Shown here one piece after another: positions 1 through 6,976 of a stretch of 13,925 nucleotides of DNA. Made by a program: the position numbers and the translations under genes. The notes under the pieces were generated by a model. That model worked only from the letters and a program-made list of their open reading frames with translations, was not told the origin of the DNA and did no database searches. The stretch's first letter is position 1. The number at the start of each line of letters is the position of its first letter. Origin of the DNA: CAZGMN01 sp964526905 (lineage in GTDB: Bacteria; Acidobacteriota; Aminicenantia; Aminicenantales; Aminicenantaceae); contig CAZGMN010000070.1 of the NCBI GenBank assembly GCA_964526905.1, positions 1 through 13,925 on the forward strand. The letters run 5' to 3'.

Positions 1-36
1 GAATCCCTTGCTCTATCCATACTGAGCTACAGGCGC
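1..36 (-). tRNA. tRNA-Arg, 5' half only (cut by window edge)
   Basis: Read on the minus strand, the 36 bases fit the 5' half of a tRNA. There is a 7-nt acceptor strand GCGCCTG, T8-A9, a D stem GCTC/GAGC around a loop containing GG followed by A20, and an anticodon-stem strand AGGGA followed by T-T-C. The last visible base is position 34, so the anticodon starts with C. A20 and the overall 5' half are typical of tRNA-Arg, which would make the anticodon CCG or CCT. The amino-acid assignment is an inference because two anticodon bases and the 3' half lie outside the window. Confidence 0.8.
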
Positions 37-45
37 ACTCCTTTC

Positions 46-73
46 ATTAAACGATTTGAATAAATTCTAACAA
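46..73 (-). promoter_or_regulatory. Possible sigma70 promoter of the tRNA-Arg gene
   Basis: On the minus strand a -35-like TTGTTA (68-73) and a -10-like TTTAAT (46-51) are separated by 16 bp. The predicted start point, near base 39, is about 3 nt before the mature tRNA 5' end. The -10 matches consensus at 5 of 6 positions and the -35 at 4 of 6. I see no clear terminator between the end of recD2 and this tRNA, so read-through from recD2 is also possible. Confidence 0.4.
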
Positions 74-118
74 AAATCCTGCTTTGAAGTCGACAGTTTT
101 TACAATTGAGATAGCATC

Positions 119-2287
119 CTACAATTTACCCTGAGACAATTCGATGAGTTTCTCTTTGAGCAGGCAATTCCTTCTGACCGGCTTGTCGTTTTTGATGGCG
201 ATATGAAGAGCTTTATAGGAGCCGACAATGACACTCAATTTTTTCGCCCGGGTGAGGGCTGTGTAAAAGAGATTTCTCTGGAGCATAATATAATGCTGCG
301 TCAGAAGAGGCATGACCACCGCTTGATATTCACTGCCTTGAGCCTTATGAACAGAGACCGCATAGGCCAGGGTGATGTCATTCATCTCATCCCTCTCATA
401 GATCACCGGTCTCCCGTCGAAATCAACAAAAACCCTGTAAGCCTGATCATCGATGTGGGTGATCAGGCCGATATCGCCGTTGAAAACTTCTTTTTCATAA
501 TCGTTTCGAATTTGCATCACTTTATCATGAACCCGAATCTCTCGAGTGCCAAATTTAAGCCCTTCCCGGAAGGGGTTAAGCTTCTTCTGTAGCTCTGTAT
601 TCAGGTTATCCACTCCGACCAGGCCCCTGTACATCGGACTTATAACCTGAATCTGGGGAGAGAGGGGATTAAGATGAAGCCTTTGCGGTATGCGGAAAGT
701 GCAAAGGTTGATGATTGTCTTGAAAACCTTTTCCTCATCCTCTTGATGAATGAAGTAAAAATCAGATTCTTTTTCTCCCTTGGCGGGATAGATCAACGAC
801 TCGCCGCGGTTGACGCGATGGGCGTTGAGGACGATCAGGCTGTCCTTTTCCTGGCGGAAGATCTCGTCCAGCCGCACCACTTCGACCGTGCGGGATTCGA
901 TGATATCTTGAAGCAAATTCCCCGGCCCTACAGAAGGAAGCTGGTCTTTATCTCCGACCAGAATGAGGCGCATCCAGAAGGGAATAGCTCTAATGAGATA
1001 GTACATGAGCGGAAGGTCGACCATCGAAAACTCATCGATGATCAAGGCGTCAGCAACAAGAGGATGCCTCTCGCTTCGCCTGAAGGTCCCGAGTTTAGGC
1101 TTATATTCTAATGTCCTGTGAATGGTCTTGGCTTCTTTCCCTGTTGCCTCGCTCAGCCTCTTGGCTCCTCTTCCAGTCGGCGCTGCAAGGAGCACGCTCT
1201 TCTTCCATATCTCGAAAACTTCGACCACGGCTCTGATAATCGTCGTCTTTCCTGTCCCCGGGCCGCCGGTTATAACCAGAATCTTTTTATTGAAGCATTC
1301 CTTTATGGCTTGCCTCTGCATCGGCGAAAAGCGGAGCTGCATCTCCTGCTCAACATCCGTAATGGCCTTCTCTACATCGAAATCCGGTGTCGGAAGGGGA
1401 AAAGAAGCAAGCTTGCGGATCGAGCTGACAATCTCTTCCTGGGCTTTATAGAAAAAAGGAAGATAAACGCCCGTCTCTGAACCAAATTTTTCAGCGATGA
1501 CGGATTTCTCTCTTTTAAGCTCTTGGAAAGCCGCCTTAATTTTCTCTTCTTCGACAGCAAGCTCTTTCGCACAATTTCTTTCCAGCTCGCTCTGCAGGGA
1601 AAAAACATGACCCTGCTCTGTATCCTTTTCCAAGAGATAGCGAATAAAGGCTTTTATCCTTTCTGGAGCGGAGGGGCTTACTCCTAACTTCAAAGCCATC
1701 TGGTCAGCGGTTTTGAAGCCGATTCCCCAGATATCCAGACAGACTTGATAAGGATTTGATTTCAGGATTTGAAATGATTTCTCCCCATATTGACGGTAGA
1801 TTTTTGTCGCCAGATTTGTGGAAATATTATGCCCCTGGAGAAAGATGATCAGCTCTCTGATATTCTCATGCTCAGCCCACGATTTCTTGATCTCTCTTAA
1901 TTTGACACAGCCGATTCCTTCGACTTCGAGCAACTTTTCGGGACTTTTGGAGATAATTTCTATAGTCTCTGCTTTGAATCTCTTGACAATTCTCTCGGCG
2001 AGCACAGGCCCCACCCCTTTGATCAAACCAGAGGAAAGGAACTTCTCGATTCCCTTGACTGAAGAAGGGAGGATGGGAAGAAGGTTTTCAACCCTGAACT
2101 GCTGGCCAAAGCGGGGGTTGAGTTCCCACTTGCCCTCGACTCTGAGCATTTCTCCCGGAGAGAGAGGAGGAAAGGAGCCGACAATCGTCACTGTTTCCCC
2201 TTTTTCGAGGCCAAGCCTGCATACAGTGTAGCCTGTATCAGGACTGTAAAAGATGATTTGCTCAATCGTTCCTTCGATATAATCCAT
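119..2287 (-). CDS. recD2: RecD2-type ATP-dependent DNA helicase (SF1B)
   Basis: A 722-aa protein with the layout of RecD2 (RecD/TraA) helicases, the RecBC-independent 5'-3' DNA helicases linked to repair and replication-fork maintenance. Residues 1-75 form an OB-like N-terminal domain and about 75-200 hold helix-hairpin-helix repeats (for example GLIKGVGPVLAERI). The motor follows: Walker A GGPGTGKTT at 341-349, Walker B IDEFSM around 417-422, motif III GDKDQLPSVGPG near 445, a UvrD-like HKAQGSEY near 647 and motif VI LFYTALTRAKK near 673. I chose the ATG at 2287 because a GAGGT Shine-Dalgarno lies about 6 nt upstream. An ATG at 2299 would add four residues but has no good ribosome site. It lies 21 bp behind the DUF62 gene and is probably in the same operon. 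All motor motifs look intact. Confidence 0.93.
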   Translation of the reverse strand: MDYIEGTIEQIIFYSPDTGYTVCRLGLEKGETVTIVGSFPPLSPGEMLRVEGKWELNPRFGQQFRVENLLPILPSSVKGIEKFLSSGLIKGVGPVLAERIVKRFKAETIEIISKSPEKLLEVEGIGCVKLREIKKSWAEHENIRELIIFLQGHNISTNLATKIYRQYGEKSFQILKSNPYQVCLDIWGIGFKTADQMALKLGVSPSAPERIKAFIRYLLEKDTEQGHVFSLQSELERNCAKELAVEEEKIKAAFQELKREKSVIAEKFGSETGVYLPFFYKAQEEIVSSIRKLASFPLPTPDFDVEKAITDVEQEMQLRFSPMQRQAIKECFNKKILVITGGPGTGKTTIIRAVVEVFEIWKKSVLLAAPTGRGAKRLSEATGKEAKTIHRTLEYKPKLGTFRRSERHPLVADALIIDEFSMVDLPLMYYLIRAIPFWMRLILVGDKDQLPSVGPGNLLQDIIESRTVEVVRLDEIFRQEKDSLIVLNAHRVNRGESLIYPAKGEKESDFYFIHQEDEEKVFKTIINLCTFRIPQRLHLNPLSPQIQVISPMYRGLVGVDNLNTELQKKLNPFREGLKFGTREIRVHDKVMQIRNDYEKEVFNGDIGLITHIDDQAYRVFVDFDGRPVIYERDEMNDITLAYAVSVHKAQGSEYQAVVMPLLTQHYIMLQRNLFYTALTRAKKLSVIVGSYKALHIAIKNDKPVRRNCLLKEKLIELSQGKL

Positions 2288-2308
2288 GGCTGACCTCATT
2301 GGCCAGAG

Positions 2309-3115
2309 CTAACTCCTGCCCCGGCCGACGATTCTTACTCTATCTCCTTTTTTAATTTTTAGTTTCTGCGAGGCCGAATCTTCTCGAACCGAAATCTCCA
2401 TCCGACCCAGGCTGCCGGTTAAAAAAAGGGCCCCTCCCTTTTTCTGATGCGAATAGCTCTCCTTGAGAGTGGCAATCTCTTTTTTCCCTTGGCAAAGGAC
2501 AAAGCTCTTCTTCCCTGTTTGCTTGCGGAGAAGTTCAAGCATCTTTTCTGGAATGTCGGTTATTAGATTTCCAAATTTATCTGTGTAGAGCACCTGCCCA
2601 ATAATTTCCTTTTTTCTTAACATTGGCTCTTGAATCTTGAATCTTACGCATGAGGAGACCCGAGGGCCGAATTCAGCGCTTGAAACACCTTTTGAAAGCC
2701 AGGCAGCGGCCGGGGCCATCTTATCCCGCCCTTCAAAAGTCCGGCTTAATTCAGGGAGAAAATATCTCCTGTTTCTCAGCTCTCTCAGCCGGACTTTCTC
2801 TTCTTCCAGGATCCAGGTCAAAAGTCCGTTGTCCGGGGCAATAAAAAAATAATCTTCCGTCTCTGCCAAAAGGATTTTCCGCGAAGAGCCGACGCCTGGG
2901 TCGACGACGGCCAAAAAAATTGTTCCGGTAGGAAAATATTTGTAGCAAGAAAAGAGGACAAAGCCCGCAGCTTGGACATCAAAGGAAGGAATGCGATGAG
3001 TGATATCGATTATTCGGGCTGAAGGATTGATTTTGCAGATGACGGCTTTGAGCGAAGCCGCAAAAAAATCATCTTCCCCAAAATCAGTTAAAAGAGCGAT
3101 AAAATGATATTTCAC
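2309..3115 (-). CDS. SAM hydroxide adenosyltransferase (DUF62 family) with altered catalytic triad
   Basis: A 268-aa protein of the DUF62 family, which hydrolyses S-adenosylmethionine to adenosine and methionine and is related to the SAM-dependent chlorinase and fluorinase. Diagnostic blocks are TDFG at 10-13, DITH near 37-40, VDPGVG at 71-76, APDNGLLT at 93-100 and the C-terminal FGNLITDIP around 181-189. In characterised members an Asp-Arg-His triad is conserved. Asp72 and Arg79 fit the first two, but the usual His in the F-H-G-R-D block is Glu128 here (codon GAA). The start is a GTG with AGGAAAG just upstream. Length and fold signature are normal for the family. Whether the hydrolase reaction survives the substitution is unknown. 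It precedes recD2 in an apparent two-gene unit. Confidence 0.88.
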   Translation of the reverse strand: MKYHFIALLTDFGEDDFFAASLKAVICKINPSARIIDITHRIPSFDVQAAGFVLFSCYKYFPTGTIFLAVVDPGVGSSRKILLAETEDYFFIAPDNGLLTWILEEEKVRLRELRNRRYFLPELSRTFEGRDKMAPAAAWLSKGVSSAEFGPRVSSCVRFKIQEPMLRKKEIIGQVLYTDKFGNLITDIPEKMLELLRKQTGKKSFVLCQGKKEIATLKESYSHQKKGGALFLTGSLGRMEISVREDSASQKLKIKKGDRVRIVGRGRS

Positions 3116-3123
3116 TCTTTCCT

Positions 3124-3152
3124 ATCTTATTCGAATCCATAAAAGCGGTCAA
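3124..3152 (-). promoter_or_regulatory. Possible sigma70 promoter for the DUF62-recD2 unit
   Basis: On the minus strand TTGACC (3147-3152, 5 of 6 to consensus) and TAAGAT (3124-3129, 4 of 6) are 17 bp apart. Predicted initiation falls near base 3117, only about 2 nt before the GTG start. If so, the message would be almost leaderless and the AGGAAAG stretch would lie upstream of the transcript. A more distant promoter within 3160-3389 is equally possible. Confidence 0.4.
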
Positions 3153-3334
3153 CATCATCATAAAAATTTATCATTCGGCGATCGAAGAAAGCTTTGGGAA
3201 ATAGCGGCAGCGGCCTTTGAGGATTTAGCCATCGGAGCTTGTTCTTCTAAAGCAGAAAAAGGAAACAGCTTTTTTTGCTTCTTATTCAGCGCAACATCGC
3301 TCTTATGGACCGAAAAAAGGGGCTGTCCTTTACT

Positions 3335-3386
3335 AGCTCGAAGGAATCAAACGGCGAGCATGTCTGAGCGAAGCGGGCGAGGCGCT
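3335..3386. repeat. GC-rich repeat-like intergenic element at the 3' end of lepB
   Basis: This 52-bp segment differs sharply in composition from its AT-rich surroundings. It is built of near-repeats of GCGAG, GAGCG and AAGCG around the core TGTCTGAGCGAAGCGGGCG (3361-3379). On the minus strand it begins 3 nt after the lepB stop codon. Similar TCTGAGCGAAGCG-type strings occur as dispersed intergenic repeats in various bacterial genomes. That is from memory, and only one copy is present here, so its repeat nature is an inference. It may be a degenerate mobile repeat or a 3'-end RNA structure. Confidence 0.4.
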
Positions 3387-3389
3387 ATT

Positions 3390-4103
3390 TTATTTAACGA
3401 TTAATAAGATCCGCTTCCATCTTGCCTTGGGGATAAACATGGCAATCTTTTTCAATCTATCCGAGATTGAGGTCTTCTTATAGGCTTCCTTTTCAGCTTT
3501 ATAAGAAAAATAAACAAGCCAGGGCCTTCCTTTGATGTTGCTAAGAGGCAGAAAACCCCAGTAGCGGCTATCCTGACTGTTATCCCGATTATCTCCCATG
3601 ACAAAACAATACCCGGGAGGAACAACCACAGGACCATAATTGTCCCTTATCGTGTCATTATAATAATAATAATTCTCCCGGGATGAGAGCTGACTTTCGA
3701 TGTGAACCTTGTATGGCTCAGAAAGAGACTTATCATTGATATAGACCTGCTTGTCCTTTATCTCAATCTTTTCCCCCTCCAAGGCGATGACTCTTTTCAC
3801 AAAGTCCATCTTTAGGTCCTGCGGGTATTTAAAAACAATAATGTCTTGTCGTTCAATCTTTTTCCTGGGGAGCAATATCCCATCCACTCCACAAAGGGTA
3901 TTAGCATAAACAAGCTTGTTGACCAGAAGAAAATCACCGACGAGCAATGTCGGCTCCATGGATCCGGTTGGGATTTGAAAAGCCTGGACGACAAAGGTCA
4001 TCACGAAAAAGACAAAGACGGCTGTTTCCGCAATAAGCTCGAAAACTTCGCGAAAGCCGCTCTTCTTTTGCTCTTTTTCTTCTTCTTTCTTTTCTTTTCT
4101 CAT
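3390..4103 (-). CDS. lepB: Signal peptidase I
   Basis: A 237-aa type I signal peptidase (family S26), which cleaves signal peptides of exported proteins at the outer face of the cytoplasmic membrane. A highly charged cytosolic leader is followed by one membrane segment (about 23-40). Then come the catalytic-Ser block IPTGSMEPTL (Ser48), the general-base Lys block KRVIALEGE (Lys103) and the family signature GDNRDNSQDSR near 170-180. I chose the ATG at 4103, 1 nt after the stop of the upstream prenyltransferase gene. An in-frame TTG at 4115 would overlap that gene by 11 bp. No strong ribosome site is visible, so translational coupling is likely. A (TAA)4 tract in the gene encodes four consecutive tyrosines. 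Confidence 0.93.
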   Translation of the reverse strand: MRKEKKEEEKEQKKSGFREVFELIAETAVFVFFVMTFVVQAFQIPTGSMEPTLLVGDFLLVNKLVYANTLCGVDGILLPRKKIERQDIIVFKYPQDLKMDFVKRVIALEGEKIEIKDKQVYINDKSLSEPYKVHIESQLSSRENYYYYNDTIRDNYGPVVVPPGYCFVMGDNRDNSQDSRYWGFLPLSNIKGRPWLVYFSYKAEKEAYKKTSISDRLKKIAMFIPKARWKRILLIVK

Positions 4104-4104
4104 T

Positions 4105-5013
4105 TTAAACCGCAAATGAAATACTCAGTATAACCAAAAAAACAAAATTCATAAATATCGTATTTTTAACAGCAGGCAAAAAGTTGGGCCAGTTCTCTAT
4201 GCTCCTCAGGCCGACGCTACAGGCCATAAAAGGCAGGGGAAGAGTCAGGAAGACGAGCAGCGACCAAAGGGGCCAGCTTCCAAAAAGCACTCCGCACAAG
4301 ATAATGAGATAACAGCTTAAGGCCAGAGCCAAATAGGCAAGCAGGCTCTTCTTATATCCAAAAAGAATGACCCAAGTTTTTCTTCCAGTCGAAAAATCAG
4401 CTTCCCTATCTGCAAACTCGTTAATCAACAGCACCAAGGTGGTCAAGATGCCGGAGGGAAAAGTCACAAGCAGAGCCCACAAAGAAGGAAAGCTTTGAGC
4501 CTGGACATAATAGGCTCCTGAAACCATCAGCGGCCCCCAAGCTAGGAAGATGGCGACTTCTCCAAAACCTTTGTTGACCAACTTCAGCGGAAAGCCGTTG
4601 TAGTTAAAAACGAAGAAGAGAGCAGCTATTCCAATGAACAAGATGAGATTTCCCTTTGAAACGGCATTGAGATAAAGGCCAATTGCCGAACCGAGGAGAG
4701 CAAAAAGGACGGCAATGGCCAAGGCTTCTCCGGGTTTGATGAACCCATTTAAAATCATCCGGCTTCCGCCTGAGAAAGGAACAAGACCAGAGCGGTTTGA
4801 GGCGTCATTTCCGCTCTTGAAGTCAAAATAGTCGTTGGCCACATTGCAGGCAAGATGAAGTGCACAGGCTCCGGCGAGAGTCAAGAAAAACAATGCCGGT
4901 TGGAAATTCCGCGTCTGCCACCGGGCAAAAGCTGTTCCCAGAAGAACAGCGCCGACGCTAACGGTCAGAAAAGGAAGACGAAGGAGAAGAAGGATCGCTT
5001 TCGATTTTTTCAT
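4105..5013 (-). CDS. menA: UbiA-family prenyltransferase, MenA-like (1,4-dihydroxy-2-naphthoate polyprenyltransferase)
   Basis: A 302-aa polytopic membrane protein with both Asp-rich motifs of UbiA prenyltransferases: NVANDYFDFKSGND at 57-70 and NEFADREADFSTGRKT at about 198-213. These bind the Mg-diphosphate of the prenyl donor. The segment GFGEVAIFLAWGPLMVSGAYY closely follows the MenA pattern, pointing to menaquinone synthesis. A different aromatic acceptor cannot be excluded, because no other men genes are in view. About eight to nine hydrophobic segments are present. I chose the ATG at 5013, with GGAAC upstream; a TTG directly before it would add one residue. The stop lies 1 nt from the lepB start, and the pair is transcribed from the promoter at 5032-5059. 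Confidence 0.82.
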   Translation of the reverse strand: MKKSKAILLLLRLPFLTVSVGAVLLGTAFARWQTRNFQPALFFLTLAGACALHLACNVANDYFDFKSGNDASNRSGLVPFSGGSRMILNGFIKPGEALAIAVLFALLGSAIGLYLNAVSKGNLILFIGIAALFFVFNYNGFPLKLVNKGFGEVAIFLAWGPLMVSGAYYVQAQSFPSLWALLVTFPSGILTTLVLLINEFADREADFSTGRKTWVILFGYKKSLLAYLALALSCYLIILCGVLFGSWPLWSLLVFLTLPLPFMACSVGLRSIENWPNFLPAVKNTIFMNFVFLVILSISFAV

Positions 5014-5031
5014 CAAAGTTCCAAAGCAATT

Positions 5032-5059
5032 ATTATAATTTACAGGCTCAAATAATCAA
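5032..5059 (-). promoter_or_regulatory. Sigma70-type promoter of menA-lepB
   Basis: On the minus strand TTGATT (5054-5059, 4 of 6) and a perfect TATAAT (5032-5037) are separated by 16 bp. Initiation is expected near base 5025, leaving a leader of about 12 nt before the menA ATG. It is arranged back to back with the promoter at 5084-5111, the two -35 boxes being 24 bp apart. Confidence 0.65.
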
Positions 5060-5083
5060 GGGGGCAGCGAAGGAGTGGTAAAC

Positions 5084-5111
5084 TTGACAATTCGTTTTTT
5101 TGATTTAAAAT
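5084..5111 (+). promoter_or_regulatory. Strong sigma70-type promoter of the lipoprotein/L,D-transpeptidase cassette
   Basis: A perfect TTGACA (5084-5089) is followed after 16 bp by TAAAAT (5106-5111, 5 of 6). Initiation is predicted near 5118, giving an untranslated leader of roughly 114 nt. Together with the AGGAGG ribosome site at 5221-5226 this suggests high expression of the first gene. Confidence 0.7.
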
Positions 5112-5120
5112 AGATGAGAC

Positions 5121-5146
5121 TTGAAAATGAATATTTATTCATCTCA
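5121..5146 (+). promoter_or_regulatory. Leader hairpin in the 5' UTR of the lipoprotein gene
   Basis: The perfect inverted repeat ATGAAT-ATTT-ATTCAT (5127-5142) is extended outward by TTGA/TCAA, with small bulges. It would sit at the very 5' end of the predicted transcript, where 5' hairpins commonly stabilise abundant mRNAs. The rest of the leader (5147-5220) is A-rich and shows no further obvious structure. The functional role is an inference. Confidence 0.35.
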
Positions 5147-5231
5147 AAGAGAAAAAGAATCAAACGAAACAAGTCCATCCTGAAACTTAAAAAAACAGCA
5201 ACAAAAAATCAACCAAGAAAAGGAGGTTAAA

Positions 5232-5855
5232 ATGAAAAATATATTTCGGGTTATCACTCTCATGGTTCTGGTTGCCTTCTTCTTCACCGCTTGTGCCAAG
5301 CAGCCAACGCAGGAAATGGACAATGCCAAAACTGCTGTTGAAAGCGTGAAGACGGCAGGAGCAGAAATCTATGCTAAAGACGAATTCAAAAAGCTGAATG
5401 ACGACTTGACAGCTGCCCTGGATGAGGTTACCGCTCAGAGCAAGAAGTTGTTCAAAAAATACGGCAAAGCCAAGGAACTGTTGGCAAGAGTGAAATCTGA
5501 TGCAGATGCTCTCCTGCCCGTTGTCGCTCAGAAAAAAGAGGAAGCCAAGAAAGCGGCTCTTGCAGCCCAGAGTGAGGCTACGGCAGCCGTCGCAGAAGCC
5601 AAAGAGCTTCTGAAAAAAGCTCCGAGAGGGAAAGGGACAAAAGCTGACATAGAGGCTTTCACTGCTGATTTAAAAGCTCTTGATGATTCTCTCCCAGAAG
5701 TTCAGAAAGCAATCGACACTGAGAATTATTTAGGGGCAGCAGACAAGGCCAAAGCCATTAAGGAAAAAGCCACTGGAATATCAGACCAGATAAAGAAGGC
5801 CATTGAAAAAGTGAAGCCAAAACCAGCGGCAAAGCCAGCCCCAAAGAAAAAATAA
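5232..5855 (+). CDS. Helical outer-membrane lipoprotein, DUF4398-like, with Lys-rich C-terminus
   Basis: A 207-aa lipoprotein. A signal peptide ends in a lipobox-like FTAC, so Cys21 would be the acylated first residue; Ala-Lys follow it, which does not match an inner-membrane retention signal by the E. coli rule. The mature part is almost entirely Ala/Lys/Glu-rich helix. The segment around 28-95 (QEMDNAK, then TAGAEIYAKDEF) resembles DUF4398 proteins, and a second helical segment spans about 137-190. The protein ends in a Lys/Pro/Ala tail, KPKPAAKPAPKKK. The gene has the best ribosome site of the window (AGGAGG, 5 nt from ATG) and a strong promoter. The same domain recurs at the start of the following L,D-transpeptidase. 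I infer a structural envelope protein, perhaps linked to peptidoglycan through its terminal lysines. The biochemical role is unproven. Confidence 0.85.
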   Translation: MKNIFRVITLMVLVAFFFTACAKQPTQEMDNAKTAVESVKTAGAEIYAKDEFKKLNDDLTAALDEVTAQSKKLFKKYGKAKELLARVKSDADALLPVVAQKKEEAKKAALAAQSEATAAVAEAKELLKKAPRGKGTKADIEAFTADLKALDDSLPEVQKAIDTENYLGAADKAKAIKEKATGISDQIKKAIEKVKPKPAAKPAPKKK

Positions 5856-5881
5856 TTCCTAACTTCTGATTTTCTGGTTTA

Positions 5882-6973
5882 ATGCAGAATTGGCTAAAAG
5901 CCATTTTCTTGGTTTTAAGTCTATCTATCGCCGGATGCAAAGCACCACCCCTCCCTCCAGAGGCAAAAGAGGCAGATATCCAGGAAAACAGCCTCTGGAA
6001 GGCAGGGGCACCTATTTATGCCTCAGAAGATTATCAAAGATATAAGGAATCTTACAGGCAAGCAAAAAACAGGCTTATCAAGGAAAGGGGAAAGTTCGTC
6101 TGGTTCAGGAAATATGAGCCTGTCCAGCTCGCCTTGAGGAACGTCCTTGATGAGGGGACAAGACTTCTGGAAAAAGTCGAGAAAGAAAAAGAAACAAAGT
6201 CCAGTCAAATTACAAGCCAGCTGACGAGTTGCAAGAAGAGAATCAATTCCATCAAGAAATTAAGTCTGATAACGCCTGAAGGCAAGGCGGCAAGATTTTT
6301 CCTGATGCGCGCCGAACTGATGCTCCACGAGGTCGAGCTTATGCAGCAGAAAGGAGACCTTATTGCCGCCGAGGAAAAATTAAAAGATATACCCACTTAC
6401 ATCAAAGATGCCGAAAGCCTGATCGCCTCCCCACTTGAACGGTATGGGGATGAAGATGTCATAAAAATTTGGAAAAAATGGGTGGATGAGGCTATATCCG
6501 AATCAAGGAAAAAAGGCACTGTGGCCATTATCGTCAGCAAATTAGATCGCACGTTGACTGTCTATAAAAAAGGCCGGTTGTTGGGCACATATTCGATCGG
6601 TCTTTCTCGAAATGGATTGTCCGACAAGCTCCATGCCGGTGACTATGCAACTCCCGAGGGCAAGTACCAGATCATAAAAAAGCTGCCCAAGAGTAAATTC
6701 TATAAAGCCTTCCTGATCAATTATCCGAACCAGGAAGATATAGAAAAGTTCAATCTGGCAAAGAAGAAAGGACTTGTCCCTGCAGGAGTCAGCATTGGAG
6801 GTTTGATAGAGATCCACGGCGGAGGCAACGATTCTCTGACTGACGGCTGCATCTCTCTTGAGAATAAGGATATGGACAGAATCTTTGATCTGGCCGTCGT
6901 GGGAACACCGGTGATCATCGTCGGTGCTCTTGGCAACTCGGATAAACTCTCGCTCATGAGAGATGGATTCTAA
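5882..6973 (+). CDS. L,D-transpeptidase (YkuD) lipoprotein with N-terminal helical domain
   Basis: A 363-aa lipoprotein enzyme. The signal peptide ends in SIAGC (Cys19 acylated), then a Pro-rich linker. A helical region at about 35-185 resembles the preceding lipoprotein: AGAPIYA at 41-47 matches AGAEIYA there, and both have F-x-K-Y about 30 residues later. The catalytic YkuD domain occupies about 213-350, with TPEGKYQI near 257-264 and the active-site block IHGGGNDSLTDGCISL, giving His312 and nucleophile Cys323. Such enzymes make 3-3 peptidoglycan cross-links or attach lipoproteins to meso-diaminopimelate. The site is of the short-spaced HGGG-TDGCI subtype. The ATG at 5882 has no recognisable Shine-Dalgarno, and the gene starts 26 bp after the lipoprotein stop. 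No terminator lies between them, so co-transcription is likely. Confidence 0.9.
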   Translation: MQNWLKAIFLVLSLSIAGCKAPPLPPEAKEADIQENSLWKAGAPIYASEDYQRYKESYRQAKNRLIKERGKFVWFRKYEPVQLALRNVLDEGTRLLEKVEKEKETKSSQITSQLTSCKKRINSIKKLSLITPEGKAARFFLMRAELMLHEVELMQQKGDLIAAEEKLKDIPTYIKDAESLIASPLERYGDEDVIKIWKKWVDEAISESRKKGTVAIIVSKLDRTLTVYKKGRLLGTYSIGLSRNGLSDKLHAGDYATPEGKYQIIKKLPKSKFYKAFLINYPNQEDIEKFNLAKKKGLVPAGVSIGGLIEIHGGGNDSLTDGCISLENKDMDRIFDLAVVGTPVIIVGALGNSDKLSLMRDGF

Positions 6974-6976
6974 AGA

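Larger units (their letters stand above)
3116..3389. other. 274-bp gene-free stretch between lepB and the DUF62 gene
   Basis: No convincing gene was found. The stretch holds a candidate minus-strand promoter near 3124-3152, an AT-rich segment around 3160-3172, a weak hairpin with a T run on the plus strand at 3250-3276, and the GC-rich repeat-like element at 3335-3386. A 24-codon minus-strand ORF (3158-3232) lacks a ribosome site. Confidence 0.7.

Noticed and set aside
203..2231. Several plus-strand ORFs of 109-145 codons opposite recD2
   Set aside because: They lie wholly antisense to a gene with intact helicase motifs, lack ribosome sites and show no family features.
3158..3232. 24-codon minus-strand ORF (starts MAKSSKAAAAIS) between lepB and the DUF62 gene
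   Set aside because: No ribosome-binding site, no recognisable similarity, and a length expected by chance.
3250..3276. AAGCAG/CAGCTT hairpin followed by seven T on the plus strand, terminator-like
   Set aside because: No plus-strand gene ends there, the stem has a mismatch and a 10-nt loop, and in the minus-strand transcripts it lacks a following U tract.
4101..4115. TTG start for lepB overlapping menA by 11 bp
   Set aside because: The ATG at 4103 directly follows the menA stop and keeps the whole charged leader and membrane anchor.
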